DNA from: JAFLCM01 sp964510955
Lineage (GTDB): Bacteria; Planctomycetota; Phycisphaerae; Phycisphaerales; UBA1924
NCBI GenBank assembly: GCA_964510955.1
Contig: CAZEDW010000001.1
Coordinates: forward strand, 124,001 to 188,000
Reading direction: 5' to 3'
Length of the DNA: 64,000 nucleotides
Numbering within the stretch: the stretch's first letter is position 1; the number at the start of each line of letters is the position of its first letter. Both the position numbers and the translations under genes were made by a program. The notes below the pieces were generated by a model. The model was not told the origin of the DNA. It saw only the letters and a list, made by a program, of their open reading frames with translations, and did not search any database. Below are positions 31,367-39,970 of this stretch, in pieces.

Positions 31367-33550
31367 TCACGGCTGCAGCTCGCGCAACAGCTTCGCCTCG
31401 TCCCACACCTCGACCCCAAGCTCACGCGCCTTGTCGAGCTTGCTGCCAGCTTCGGCGCCGGCGATCACGAGGTTGGTCTTCTTCGACACGCTCCCGGTGA
31501 CCTTGGCGCCAAGCGCCTCGAGTTTCTCGGTGAGCGCGGGGCGGTCGAAAGATTCGAGGGTGCCCGTAAGGACGATTGTCTTGCCGGCGAAGGGTGAATC
31601 GGCTGCGCCCGCCTTCGCCGGCGACTTCCCTGGCTCGCGGTATTCCTTTGAGCCAAGGTCCACACCCAGCCGCGCCAGGTCCTCGAACAGGTGCCCCGCC
31701 GCCGCGCTGCGGAGGTACTTCGCGACCACGGGCGCCGTGTCGACGCCCAGCCCGGTCTCCGGTCGGTCCGCGGTATCGATGGGCAGCCCGAGCTCTTCGG
31801 CCTCGTTCTTTTTCAGGCTCTTGGGACGCAGCAGGCGCTCATCGGCGGCGGCTTCACGCAGCGCCGGGATGCCGGGGAACCGCTGGGCGAGCAGTTTCCC
31901 CGTCGCCGTCCCGACGTGCCGGATGCCCAGGCTGCCCAGCAGGCGGGCCATGCCCCGGCCCTTGGCGGCCTCGATACCGGCGATCAGGTTTTCCACCTTC
32001 TTCTCGCCCATGCGGTCGAGCTTCAGCAGCTCGTCGCGATGCTCGGGCAATCTGAAGATATCCGCGAACCCCCGCAGCAGACGCGGGTAGGCCTCGCGGA
32101 CCTGGTCGATGGTCTTCTCGCCCAGCCCCTCGATGTCCATCTGTTTTCGCCCGGTAAACCAGATGAGCTTCTCGCGGAGCTGCGCCGGGCACTCGGGATT
32201 GACGCACCGCCGGGTGGTCTCCTGCTCCGGGGCGTCCACGGCATCGGGCGGTTCGATCTCGATCTCGCCGTCGCACTCGGGGCATCTGGGCGGCGGCTGA
32301 AACCTTTCCCCACGCTTGCGTGCCTGGCCCGGCTGATGCACCACCTCGATGACCTGCGGGATGATCTCCCCGGCCTTCTCGACGATGACCGTGTCGCCGA
32401 TGCGGAAGTCCTTCTGCCGCACCAGCCCGAAGTTGTGGAGCGTGGCGTGGCGCACCGTCGTGCCCGCGAGAAAAACCGGCGCGAGCGTGGCCCGCGGCGT
32501 GATCTTCCCCGTCTTGCCCACCTGGCACTCGATCTTTTCGAGCGTGGTTGGCTTGCGCTCGGCGGGGTACTTGTAAGCGATCACCCAGCGGGGGCTCTTG
32601 GACGTTGTGCCGAGTTGCTCCTGCTGAGCGAAGGAATCGACGCGGACCACGGTGCCGTCCACGGCGTAAGGGCGGTCCTCGCGGACGTGGCCGAAGTTCT
32701 CGATGGCGGCCAGGATCGCCTCCGCGTCTTTGCACACCACCAGCTCGTTGATTGGCAGACCCAGCTTCTTGCAGCGAGCAAGGAAACCGGTGTGGGACTC
32801 GGCGAACCCGTCCCCCCGGCCCGGCTCCACTTCGCCGCGCCCGTGGGCGACGAACCCAAGCTTGCGGGCCGCGGCGGCGGTCGGGTCGAGCTGCTTGAGC
32901 GTGCCAGCGCAGGCGTTGCGCGGATTCGCGAACAGCTCCTCGCCCTCGGCCTCGCGCTCCTGGTTGATCCGCTCGAACTCCTTCTTCGGCAGGTACACCT
33001 CGCCGCGGACTTCGAGGACGCGCGGTGCCCCCGTCGGAAGTTCCAGGGGCACCGCCCGGATCGTCCGCACATTGTGCGTCACGTCATCGCCGGTCGTGCC
33101 GTCGCCCCGCGTCACCGCGTGCAGCAGCCGCCCGTTCTCGTAGCGCAGGCTCATGGCCACGCCGTCGATTTTCGGCTCCGCGGCGAAGACCACCGATTCC
33201 CCGCCGAACAGCCCGGCGCCGCCACCGGAAGCCAGCCCGTCCATCACCCGCTTCACCCACGCCCGGACCTCGCCCTCGTTGTAGGTGTTGTCGATCGACA
33301 GCATCGGCACCGCGTGGCGCACCTGCCTGAAACCCGCGATCGGCTCCCCCCCCACCCGGTGGGTCGGGCTGAGCGGGTCGTCGAGTTCCGGGTGCGCGGC
33401 TTCGAGCTTCGCCAGTTCGGCGAGCTTCTCGTCGTACTCCTGATCCGAGATGAACGGCGCGTTATCGACGTAGTACGCCCGGTTGGCGCGGTTCAACTCA
33501 TCGCGAAGAGCGAGGACGCGCTGGCGGGGATGGGGAGGCGTACTTGCCAC
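31367..33550 (-). CDS. ligA: NAD-dependent DNA ligase
   Basis: 727 residues, seals nicks during replication and repair. Domains in order: Ia (YYVDNAPFISDQEYD), adenylation with the AMP-accepting Lys in AEPKIDGVAMS, OB fold (GDTVIVEKAGEIIPQV), a Cys4 zinc finger (CPECDGE and CVNPECPAQ), helix-hairpin-helix region (DRMGEKKVENLIAGIE) and a C-terminal BRCT domain (FAGKTIVLTGTLESFDR to KARELGVEVWDEAKLL). The start is uncertain. GTG 33550 leaves a normal N-terminus and 50-60 bases to the divergent folD; ATG 33652 would run into folD. No Shine-Dalgarno. Confidence 0.95.
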   Translation of the reverse strand: MASTPPHPRQRVLALRDELNRANRAYYVDNAPFISDQEYDEKLAELAKLEAAHPELDDPLSPTHRVGGEPIAGFRQVRHAVPMLSIDNTYNEGEVRAWVKRVMDGLASGGGAGLFGGESVVFAAEPKIDGVAMSLRYENGRLLHAVTRGDGTTGDDVTHNVRTIRAVPLELPTGAPRVLEVRGEVYLPKKEFERINQEREAEGEELFANPRNACAGTLKQLDPTAAAARKLGFVAHGRGEVEPGRGDGFAESHTGFLARCKKLGLPINELVVCKDAEAILAAIENFGHVREDRPYAVDGTVVRVDSFAQQEQLGTTSKSPRWVIAYKYPAERKPTTLEKIECQVGKTGKITPRATLAPVFLAGTTVRHATLHNFGLVRQKDFRIGDTVIVEKAGEIIPQVIEVVHQPGQARKRGERFQPPPRCPECDGEIEIEPPDAVDAPEQETTRRCVNPECPAQLREKLIWFTGRKQMDIEGLGEKTIDQVREAYPRLLRGFADIFRLPEHRDELLKLDRMGEKKVENLIAGIEAAKGRGMARLLGSLGIRHVGTATGKLLAQRFPGIPALREAAADERLLRPKSLKKNEAEELGLPIDTADRPETGLGVDTAPVVAKYLRSAAAGHLFEDLARLGVDLGSKEYREPGKSPAKAGAADSPFAGKTIVLTGTLESFDRPALTEKLEALGAKVTGSVSKKTNLVIAGAEAGSKLDKARELGVEVWDEAKLLRELQP

Positions 33551-33599
33551 AGTATTAGAACCTGTCCAAACCGCGGCACCGGGGCGCGGATCCGTCCGA

Positions 33600-33605
33600 T
33601 ATGGT
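33600..33605 (+). promoter_or_regulatory. -10-like box deciding the folD start
   Basis: TATGGT ends 7 bases before ATG 33613. The box itself contains the alternative ATG at 33601, which favours the second ATG. Confidence 0.45.
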
Positions 33606-33612
33606 ACAGGCG

Positions 33613-34485
33613 ATGACAGCCCCGACCGCCAAGCTGATCGATGGGAAGGCAATCGCCGAGTCGGTGCGCGCGGGGATCCGCAAGCGGGTGGCGGACCTGG
33701 CGGCGCGGGGGCGTGTGGTTCGCCTCGACGCCGTGCTCGCCCACAGCGGGGGCGACGCGGCGGCCCTGGTCTACGCCCAGAACCAATCCAAAATGTGCGC
33801 CGAGCTGGGCATCAAATACCAGCTCCACGAGCTTCCTTCGGGAAGCGACTTTGACGCTATCGCGGGGCGCGTGCTGCTCCTGGGCCAGGACGATTCGTGC
33901 CACGCCATCATGGTGCACATGCCCATGCCGGCGGGCGTTGACCCGTTCCGCGTTCAAAGCCTCATCGACGCCGACAAGGACGTCGAGGGCGTCAACCCCG
34001 CCAACATCGGCAACATCGTCTACGGCCGCTCCAGCCTGGCCCCCTGCACCGCCCTGGCGGCCATGCGCCTCATCGACTCTACCGGCATCGACCTGCAAGG
34101 AAAAGTGGCGGCGGTGGTCGGGGCCTCGGACATCGTCGGCAAGCCCGTCGCCGTCATGCTCATGCAGCGGCTCGCCACGGTCCTCAGCCTCAACAAGTTC
34201 ACCCCCGACATCACCGCCTACACCCGGCGGGCCGACGTGGTCATCTCCGCGGCGGGGGTCGCGGGCCTGGTCAAGGGCGACTGGCTCAAGCCCGGCGCCG
34301 TGGTGATCGACGTGGGCATCAACCGCACCACCGGCCCCGACGGCAAGTCACGCACCGTAGGCGACGTGGACGCCGAGTCCGCGAAGCCCGTCGCCTCGTG
34401 GCTCAGCCCGGTCCCCGGGGGCGTCGGACCCGTGACGGTGGCAATGCTGCTGGAGAACGTGATCGCGTCGGCGGAGCGGGCGTAG
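33613..34485 (+). CDS. folD: FolD-like methylenetetrahydrofolate dehydrogenase with altered cyclohydrolase site
   Basis: 290 residues. FolD normally carries out NADP-dependent oxidation of methylene-THF and hydrolysis of methenyl-THF. The dehydrogenase side is intact: VVGASDIVGKPVAVML, ADVVISAAGVAGLV, GAVVIDVGINR and PVPGGVGPVTVAMLLEN. The shared catalytic site is altered. In YAQNQSK the position of the essential Lys (Tyr+4) is Gln58, with Lys two residues later. The GILVQLPLP motif reads AIMVHMPMP, so the supporting Gln is His102, and DKDVDG reads DKDVEG. Cyclohydrolase activity is therefore doubtful. The start is ATG 33613 (TATGGT 7 bases before) or ATG 33601. Convergent with ndh. Confidence 0.85.
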   Translation: MTAPTAKLIDGKAIAESVRAGIRKRVADLAARGRVVRLDAVLAHSGGDAAALVYAQNQSKMCAELGIKYQLHELPSGSDFDAIAGRVLLLGQDDSCHAIMVHMPMPAGVDPFRVQSLIDADKDVEGVNPANIGNIVYGRSSLAPCTALAAMRLIDSTGIDLQGKVAAVVGASDIVGKPVAVMLMQRLATVLSLNKFTPDITAYTRRADVVISAAGVAGLVKGDWLKPGAVVIDVGINRTTGPDGKSRTVGDVDAESAKPVASWLSPVPGGVGPVTVAMLLENVIASAERA

Positions 34486-34501
34486 CGCCGCTTATTCCGG
34501 C

Positions 34502-35854
34502 TCACCGGCGTAACAGTTCGTCCACCGCGTCCGCCGCGCGGCGTGTCACCAGCCGCGTCCCGCGCTCGTAGCGGAAGTACGCCCATGCCCACTGGATGAG
34601 CACGATCATGCGATTGCGGAACCCGATGAGGTACACGATGTGGATGCCCAGCCACAGCGCCCACGCGAGGAAACCCGCGAACGAGCGCCCCGAGACCACG
34701 CCCACCGCCCGTGCCCGCCCGATCGTGGCGAGGTTCCCCTTGTCGCGGTAGACGAAGCCGGGTCGCTCTGCGCATTGCGACCCCGGGCGGGGCGTTCCCG
34801 AAATCGGCGCCGATTCATCACGCGCGCGGACCTCGCCGGCGATCAGCCTGCCCACAAACCGCCCCATCTGCATCGCCGCCGGCGCGACCCCCGGGACCAT
34901 CTGGCCGCTGCGCCCATCGCGAACGCTCGCCAGGTCGCCGACCACGAAGACCTCCGGCCGGCCCGGCAACGAGAGATCGGGCTCCACGACGACGCGACCG
35001 GCCCGGTCGAGCGGCGCGCCGAGCGAAGCGCCGATGGGCGAGGCCTTCACCCCCGCCGCCCAGAACACGTTTCTGCTGGTGATCCGCTCTTCACCGATCG
35101 ATACGCCACGCGCGTCGACCCCCGTCACCGGGGAGTTCACCCACACCTCGACGCCCATCGCTTCCAGGTCGTGCTTGGCCCGCGACGACAGCCGCTCGGG
35201 GAAGGCCGGCAGCAGGCGCGGCCCGGCCTCGATCAGGATGATCCGCGCTGTCGTGGTGTCGATGTTCCTGAACTCGCGCGGGATCGCGCGCCGCGCGATC
35301 TCGGCCATGGCCCCCGCCAGCTCGACGCCGGTCGGCCCGCCGCCGATCACGATGAACGTGAGGATCGCCCGGCGCCGGGAGGCGTCGGTCTCGCGCTCGG
35401 CGGCCTCAAAGCTCAGCAGGAACTTCTCGCGTATCTGCAGCGCGTCGCCGGCTTCCTTGAGCCCCGGGGCGTGGTGCGCCCAGTCGCGCTCGTGCCCGAA
35501 ATACGAGTGCGTCGCGCCCGTGGCCACCACGAGGAAGTCGTACGCCACTTCCCCGTCACGCAGGCGCACTGCCCGCCGCCCCGGGTCCACGCCCTCCACC
35601 TCCGCGAGCACCACGCTGGTGTTCGCCTGGCCCTTGAGCACCTGCCGGATCGGGGCGGCGATGTCCGCCGGGTTGAGGCTCGCCGTAGCCACCTGGTACA
35701 GCAGCGGCTGAAACAGATGGTGATTGTTGCGGTCGATCACGGTGACGCGGACCGCGGCGCCGCCCAGCGCGCGCGCGGCGTACAGGCCCGCGAATCCGCC
35801 CCCGAGGATGACGACGTGCGGCAGTGAAGGCAGTTGGTCACGTTCGCTCGGCAC
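34502..35854 (-). CDS. ndh: Type II NADH dehydrogenase (NDH-2)
   Basis: 450 residues. Two Rossmann folds: FAD-binding VVILGGGFAGLYAARAL near residue 15, and NAD-binding FIVIGGGPTGVELAGAMAE near residue 165. ATGATHSYFGHERDW and the FAD-binding VFVVGDLAS follow. The C-terminal hydrophobic stretch (FAGFLAWALWLGIHIVYLIG) is the membrane-anchoring part of NDH-2. It passes electrons from NADH to quinone without pumping protons. The start is GTG 35854 (reading MPSERDQLPSL), because TACGCT lies 6 bases upstream and overlaps the alternative ATG at 35869. Only 16 bases separate it from the convergent folD. Confidence 0.92.
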   Translation of the reverse strand: MPSERDQLPSLPHVVILGGGFAGLYAARALGGAAVRVTVIDRNNHHLFQPLLYQVATASLNPADIAAPIRQVLKGQANTSVVLAEVEGVDPGRRAVRLRDGEVAYDFLVVATGATHSYFGHERDWAHHAPGLKEAGDALQIREKFLLSFEAAERETDASRRRAILTFIVIGGGPTGVELAGAMAEIARRAIPREFRNIDTTTARIILIEAGPRLLPAFPERLSSRAKHDLEAMGVEVWVNSPVTGVDARGVSIGEERITSRNVFWAAGVKASPIGASLGAPLDRAGRVVVEPDLSLPGRPEVFVVGDLASVRDGRSGQMVPGVAPAAMQMGRFVGRLIAGEVRARDESAPISGTPRPGSQCAERPGFVYRDKGNLATIGRARAVGVVSGRSFAGFLAWALWLGIHIVYLIGFRNRMIVLIQWAWAYFRYERGTRLVTRRAADAVDELLRR

Positions 35855-35860
35855 CTCCCA

Positions 35861-35866
35861 AGCGTA
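35861..35866 (-). promoter_or_regulatory. -10-like box of ndh
   Basis: Minus-strand TACGCT lies 6 bases before GTG 35854. It makes the longer start at 35869 unlikely, since that codon would sit upstream of the transcription start. Confidence 0.55.
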
Positions 35867-36112
35867 CAAGAACCGCGGGGCTCAGACCCGCACCTCACTC
35901 CTGACCCGGGCGCGCGCTCCGGAAAGAAAAACAGCGACCGCCGGCGTGACGGCGCGGGCTTGCCCAGTACATCACACCCGCGCAGTCGCGAACGGCGACC
36001 GCTGTCGCTTGGTCAGGATGTGGAGCTCGAACAGACGCCCCTGTGCCACATTGAGTCTCGCTCGCGGCCGGCGTCGCGTCAAGAAGAAAAACATGCCTCA
36101 CGTGTCCCGGGG

Positions 36113-37006
36113 TCACGGGCGGCCCGCGTCCGGCGCCGGCTCAACATGGATCAGCACGTTGGCGACGCTCGGCACATCCGTGCGAATTCGGGCCTTGACT
36201 CTCCCGGACACCTTGTGGGCGTCGGCCACCGTCATGGCGGGGTCGACCTCCAGGTGCAGGTCCACGTAGTACACCGAGCCGCTCTTGCGCGCGTGCAGCT
36301 TCTCCACGCCGCGGACCTCTTCGACCTTCAGCGCCGCTTCGCGGACGGCGCCGGTGATCGCCGCGGGCAGCCGGTCCATCAGTTCGTTCCACGGCCCGGC
36401 CACCAGGCGGCACGCGTTGTAGACAATGATGAACGAGGTCACCACTGCCGCCCAGTTGTCGGCCTTGGCGAACTCCGGGCCGCCCAGCCACGACGCCGCG
36501 ATACCCACAGCGGCCGAGGCGCTCGTGATCGCGTCCATCCGGTGGTGCCACGCGTCGACCTCGACCGCGGTCGAGCCGCTCTGGCGGCTGGCCCGCCGGA
36601 CGACCCGGAAAAGGGTCTCCTTCACGCCCACGACCGCCAGCAGGACGATCAGCGTCCACGGGGCCGCGGGGCTGCGGGGCGAGAACATCGCGTGGATCGA
36701 CTCGACGCCGATGCCGATCCCCGCCAAGAAGATGATCACCCCCACCGCGAGCGCCGCCAGGGCCTCGGCGCGCCCGTGCCCGTAGGGATGATCGTCGTCC
36801 GCCGGGATCGCCCCCCACCGCAGGGCGCCCCAGATGATGATGCTGCCGACGATGTCGGCCAGCGATTCCACAGCGTCGCCGACCAGCGCATACGAGTTGC
36901 CCACGAGCCCCGCGATCAGCTTGACCGCCGCCAGCGAGATGTTGGCGAACACGCCCACCGCCGCGAGGGTCCGGCCCCTGCTTGAGTTGGGAACGGGCGA
37001 TGACAC
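36113..37006 (-). CDS. Cation diffusion facilitator (CDF) metal transporter
   Basis: 297 residues with six membrane helices and a C-terminal cytoplasmic domain. Helix 2 carries VGDAVESLADIVGS, where Glu takes the place of the usual first Asp/His of the metal site. DDDHPYGHGRAEALAA is the conserved loop, and helix 5 has WHHRMDAITS with His and Asp in place. The C-terminal domain (ALKVEEVRGVEKLHARKSGS, VDLHLEVDPAMTV) is typical. It exports Zn, Mn, Fe or Co; the Glu variant does not settle which. The start is GTG 37006 with TAGGCT 6 bases upstream. About 240 bases downstream to ndh hold no gene. Confidence 0.92.
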   Translation of the reverse strand: MSSPVPNSSRGRTLAAVGVFANISLAAVKLIAGLVGNSYALVGDAVESLADIVGSIIIWGALRWGAIPADDDHPYGHGRAEALAALAVGVIIFLAGIGIGVESIHAMFSPRSPAAPWTLIVLLAVVGVKETLFRVVRRASRQSGSTAVEVDAWHHRMDAITSASAAVGIAASWLGGPEFAKADNWAAVVTSFIIVYNACRLVAGPWNELMDRLPAAITGAVREAALKVEEVRGVEKLHARKSGSVYYVDLHLEVDPAMTVADAHKVSGRVKARIRTDVPSVANVLIHVEPAPDAGRP

Positions 37007-37012
37007 GCCAGC

Positions 37013-37018
37013 AGCCTA
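37013..37018 (-). promoter_or_regulatory. -10-like box of the CDF transporter gene
   Basis: Minus-strand TAGGCT lies 6 bases before GTG 37006; no Shine-Dalgarno. Same layout as ndh and cdsA. Confidence 0.5.
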
Positions 37019-37038
37019 CCGGGGGAAGGCCGTCCGTG

Positions 37039-37479
37039 TCACCGAGCGAGGTTGAAGTCCGCGGCGAACGCGTCGTCAAAGTCGAAGACGCCGCAGAAAT
37101 CCTCGGGGCAGTCGGTCTCGCTCTTGCGCAGCACCCTGCACCCGACCAGGATGAACACGATGCGACCGATGTCATCGGTGCTGCGGATGCGCCACGAGGC
37201 CAGCACGGTCCGCGCCATCATGCCGAACTGGCGGATCGCGAAGTCGCGCAGCCCGAAGCAGAACTCCTGGCCGGTGATGTGGCGGTCTTCATCGTCGGTG
37301 TCGGATCGCTGCGAGATCGAACCGCTGCCGCCGCGGGCCTTGGCCTGCTCCTCGCGCGCCGCGCGGATCATCTCGACGGTGTGCTGCAGCCCCTCGTGCA
37401 CGAACGCGAATGCTTGTGGTGGATAGCCCGAGGCTTTGTCGCGCACGCGCTCCCACAAGCTGCACATGTCGGTACTCAT
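37039..37479 (-). CDS. Minf_1886 family protein
   Basis: 146 residues. The pattern matches the small family named after Minf_1886 that is shared by Planctomycetes and Verrucomicrobia: YPPQAFAFVHEGLQHTV near the N-terminus, HITGQEFCFGLRDFAIRQFG in the centre, MARTVLASWRIRSTDDIGRI, and the acidic end DCPEDFCGVFDFDDAF. Function unknown. GGAG lies 5 bases before ATG 37479; longer in-frame starts upstream have no support. It may be co-transcribed with the CDF gene downstream, although that gene has its own -10-like box in the 32-base gap. Confidence 0.85.
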   Translation of the reverse strand: MSTDMCSLWERVRDKASGYPPQAFAFVHEGLQHTVEMIRAAREEQAKARGGSGSISQRSDTDDEDRHITGQEFCFGLRDFAIRQFGMMARTVLASWRIRSTDDIGRIVFILVGCRVLRKSETDCPEDFCGVFDFDDAFAADFNLAR

Positions 37480-37559
37480 CGGGTCTCCACACACGGCCCG
37501 CGTCCGGCGGGGCCGACCATCCGGGTGAACTGTAGGCACGCGTTGGGCGGCGCGGATCG

Positions 37560-38258
37560 CTATGAAGCCGGTGGTGCCGGCGCTGGCGGCGGACCCGACG
37601 GCGGCGACACGCCGGCGCCCCGTTCGTGACGCCACAGCCGGATCACCAGCACCCCGATCCCCACCAGAAGGATCGCGTCGGCCACGTTCGAGATATAGGG
37701 CCAGACCTCGTCCGACCCGTGCGGCCAGTGCAGGCCCCAGGGCAGTTTCATGCCGGGCAGGGGGTGGATGAAATCGCGCACACACCCGTACACGATCCGG
37801 TCGTACAGGTTCCCGATGCCGCCGGCGATGATCAGGCCGATCGAGACATGGGCCAGTCCATCACGGCTGGACGTCCATCGCGCGAACAGCACCACCGCGA
37901 ACACCAGGGCGGCGCAGGTGAACCCGATGAAAAACCATCGCTTCCCCTGGCCGGTGCCGAACACCGCTCCGCTGTTGAGCACCAGTCGAAAGTCCAGCAG
38001 CCCCGAGACCGCGTGCACCGGGTCATGCGGCGGCACCAGCAGCATGATGTCTTCCGGCGCGTCACGCAGCACCCTCAGCACCGTGTCGCGGTTCGGCCTG
38101 AACGGAGCGTTGGCGACATGCCGGAACGCCAGTTCCTTGCTGCCGAGGTCCGCCACCAGCCCCAGCAGCGCCGCCACCAGCAGCACAAACCACGCGCGCG
38201 AGCAGCAGCCCGCCCGAAGTGGAGCCGAAATCGGGGTTTGGCAGACGGCCTCGCTCAT
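37560..38258 (-). CDS. lspA: Lipoprotein signal peptidase (signal peptidase II)
   Basis: 232 residues, longer than the usual 160-170 because of an insert of about 35 residues after the first helix and a Pro/Ala tail. The two catalytic Asp residues are in GNLYDRIVYGCVRDFI and SNVADAIL. The substrate-site motif LNSGAVFG replaces the canonical NxGAAFG. Four membrane helices are visible. It cleaves prolipoproteins after lipidation. The start ATG 38258 has no clear ribosome-binding site. It lies between the DksA-like gene and the Minf_1886 gene on the same strand, so a small operon is likely. Confidence 0.9.
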   Translation of the reverse strand: MSEAVCQTPISAPLRAGCCSRAWFVLLVAALLGLVADLGSKELAFRHVANAPFRPNRDTVLRVLRDAPEDIMLLVPPHDPVHAVSGLLDFRLVLNSGAVFGTGQGKRWFFIGFTCAALVFAVVLFARWTSSRDGLAHVSIGLIIAGGIGNLYDRIVYGCVRDFIHPLPGMKLPWGLHWPHGSDEVWPYISNVADAILLVGIGVLVIRLWRHERGAGVSPPSGPPPAPAPPAS

Positions 38259-38351
38259 GACTGATCGCCCCGGGACTCCCGACGCTTTCTCCGCCTGCCC
38301 ACAGCCAACTCCCCGCTCCAGCCGCCCCCGCGCCCCTCCTCCCGGCGCCGG

Positions 38352-39221
38352 CTAACGCATCAAGCTCATCCGCTCCTTGTGGCGGGCGCCCTCGATCGAG
38401 TACCGCGTCCAGGGCTCGGCCTGCAGGCGGGCCGGTTCGATCGGCTTGCCCAGCATCTCGCAGATCCCGTAGGTGTTTTCGTCGATGCGCTTCAGGGCGG
38501 CGTCGATGTCACGAAGGATCTGCCGCTTGGACGCGGCGATATTGAGCGCCATGGTCTGGTCGAACGTGTCGGTGCCCTGATCCGCCATGTGCTGAGGAAG
38601 ATTCGAGAGCGAGCCCGACCCGCCGGTGAGCGCCTCGGACTCCATCGAGGTCACGTCTCCCACCAGTTCGGCCCGTTTCAGAACCAACTGCTCGCGGAAC
38701 TCCTTCAGCTGCGACTTGTTGAGGGGGCTCTTGGTGAGGGGCTTGGCCGCCATCTCGTCTTCGAGGGTCGGCAGCTTCTGGTGCTTCAGATTCCCAAGGC
38801 CCGCGGCGGCGAACAGCTTGGCGGCGGCGGCCTTGCCGTCAGAAAAATCGTTCTGGAACGCGGTCTTGAACCGCACCTTGGGGTCGCCGGGGGCCGGTGG
38901 CACGGGCTTGTTGCTCTTGGCGGGGGCGTCCTTGGAGACCGGCAACGCCGAGAGCAGCACCGGCTTCTTCACCGGGGCCTTGGGGATGCTGGGCGACTTG
39001 ATGGTGATCTCGTTCTTGCGCGGCACCGGCTTCTCGCCGGGCTTGAGCGCCGGCTTGGCGCCGCCCGAAGCCGCGGGCGCCTTCTCGGGCGCCTTGGCGC
39101 TGGGCGCGGGCTTGGCGTCCTTCTTCGCGCCCGCGGGCGCGGGCTTGGACTTCTCCGCGGCCTTCTCAGGCTTGGCGGGGGACGGCTTCTTCTTGACGGG
39201 CTTGGGTGCGGACTTGGCCAC
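38352..39221 (-). CDS. DksA/TraR-like protein with Lys/Ala/Pro-rich N-terminal half and degenerate zinc site
   Basis: 289 residues. Residues 1 to about 120 are a low-complexity tail of Lys, Ala and Pro (PAKPEKAAEKSKPAPAG-like units), like histone H1 tails. The C-terminal half (about 165-289) is a DksA-type coiled coil: QLKEFREQLVLKRAELVGDV, SKRQILRDIDAALKRIDENT, and the YGICEMLGKPIEPARL turn. Of the four zinc Cys only C254 remains; the other three positions hold Leu257, Ser275 and Gly278. It may still bind RNA polymerase through its secondary channel, without zinc. The start is GTG 39221, with GGAAGGAG 12 bases upstream. Confidence 0.8.
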   Translation of the reverse strand: MAKSAPKPVKKKPSPAKPEKAAEKSKPAPAGAKKDAKPAPSAKAPEKAPAASGGAKPALKPGEKPVPRKNEITIKSPSIPKAPVKKPVLLSALPVSKDAPAKSNKPVPPAPGDPKVRFKTAFQNDFSDGKAAAAKLFAAAGLGNLKHQKLPTLEDEMAAKPLTKSPLNKSQLKEFREQLVLKRAELVGDVTSMESEALTGGSGSLSNLPQHMADQGTDTFDQTMALNIAASKRQILRDIDAALKRIDENTYGICEMLGKPIEPARLQAEPWTRYSIEGARHKERMSLMR

Positions 39222-39358
39222 CAGAAACCACGCTCCTTCCAGCTCCTGCGGCCCCGATCAGACCCCGGCGGGGCGACCGCGAAGGGGGGAAAGGGTAGTG
39301 ATTGCCCCGGGAACGGTCAACACGACCGACGAGTCCGGGGCTCGATCCGCCGCGTCAA

Positions 39359-39955
39359 TCAGGCGGCAGAGCCCCTCAGACGCCCCACGACCGCCGTGAG
39401 AAGCTCCTCCGGCTCCGCCATCCGCCCCGTCCCCACCGTGCGGCAGGCTTGCCACCCCTCGCCGGGGGCAACAACCGCGAATCCGTCGGCCGAGAGCTGC
39501 TTGAGGTTGCGCTGGGTGGACGCCTGGTTCCACATGGCATCGTTCATCGACGGCGCCAGCAGAACCGGCGTTTTGGACCGGTCCACCGCCGCCAGCACGA
39601 GCGAGACGATGTCATCGGCGTGTCCGTGCGCGAGCCGGGCCAGGCAGTCCATGCTGCACGGGGCGACGAGGGCCAGATGGGCCGAGCGGGCGAGCGAGAC
39701 GTGCTGCGGGTCGCTGCTCTCGATGTGCTCCCAGGCGCTGGTGTAGACCGGGCGCCCCGAAAGTGCCTGGAACGTCACCGGCCCGACAAAGTGGGCCGCC
39801 GCCGGCGTCATAAGGACCGTGACCTCGGCGCCGGCCTGGGCCAGTCGGCTGACAACGGTGCAGGTCTTGTACGCAGCGATACCGCCCGTCACGCCCACGA
39901 TGACCCGCTTGGCCTTGACGGCGGACAGGTCGGGCATGGGCTGCGGGGCGCTCAT
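39359..39955 (-). CDS. coaC: Stand-alone phosphopantothenoylcysteine decarboxylase
   Basis: 198-residue HFCD flavoprotein, third step of coenzyme A synthesis. Motifs: VGVTGGIAAYKT at the FMN site, the catalytic His in PQHVSLARSAHLALVAPCS, the substrate-binding APSMNDAMW (PxMNxxMW) and the Cys flap GWQACRTVGTGRMAEP. The CoaB ligase domain that is usually fused in bacteria is absent, so the ligase must be encoded elsewhere. The gene follows rpoZ on the same strand, the common bacterial order rpoZ-coaBC, but a short inverted repeat fills the 108-base gap. The upstream in-frame ATG at 40054 reads through that repeat and is rejected. Confidence 0.88.
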   Translation of the reverse strand: MSAPQPMPDLSAVKAKRVIVGVTGGIAAYKTCTVVSRLAQAGAEVTVLMTPAAAHFVGPVTFQALSGRPVYTSAWEHIESSDPQHVSLARSAHLALVAPCSMDCLARLAHGHADDIVSLVLAAVDRSKTPVLLAPSMNDAMWNQASTQRNLKQLSADGFAVVAPGEGWQACRTVGTGRMAEPEELLTAVVGRLRGSAA

Positions 39956-39970
39956 CGGGGGACGGCGATG

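Noticed and set aside
36113..37006. Claiming a metal specificity for the CDF transporter from the Glu variant in helix 2
   Set aside because: A single substitution does not reliably separate Zn, Mn, Fe and Co transporters.
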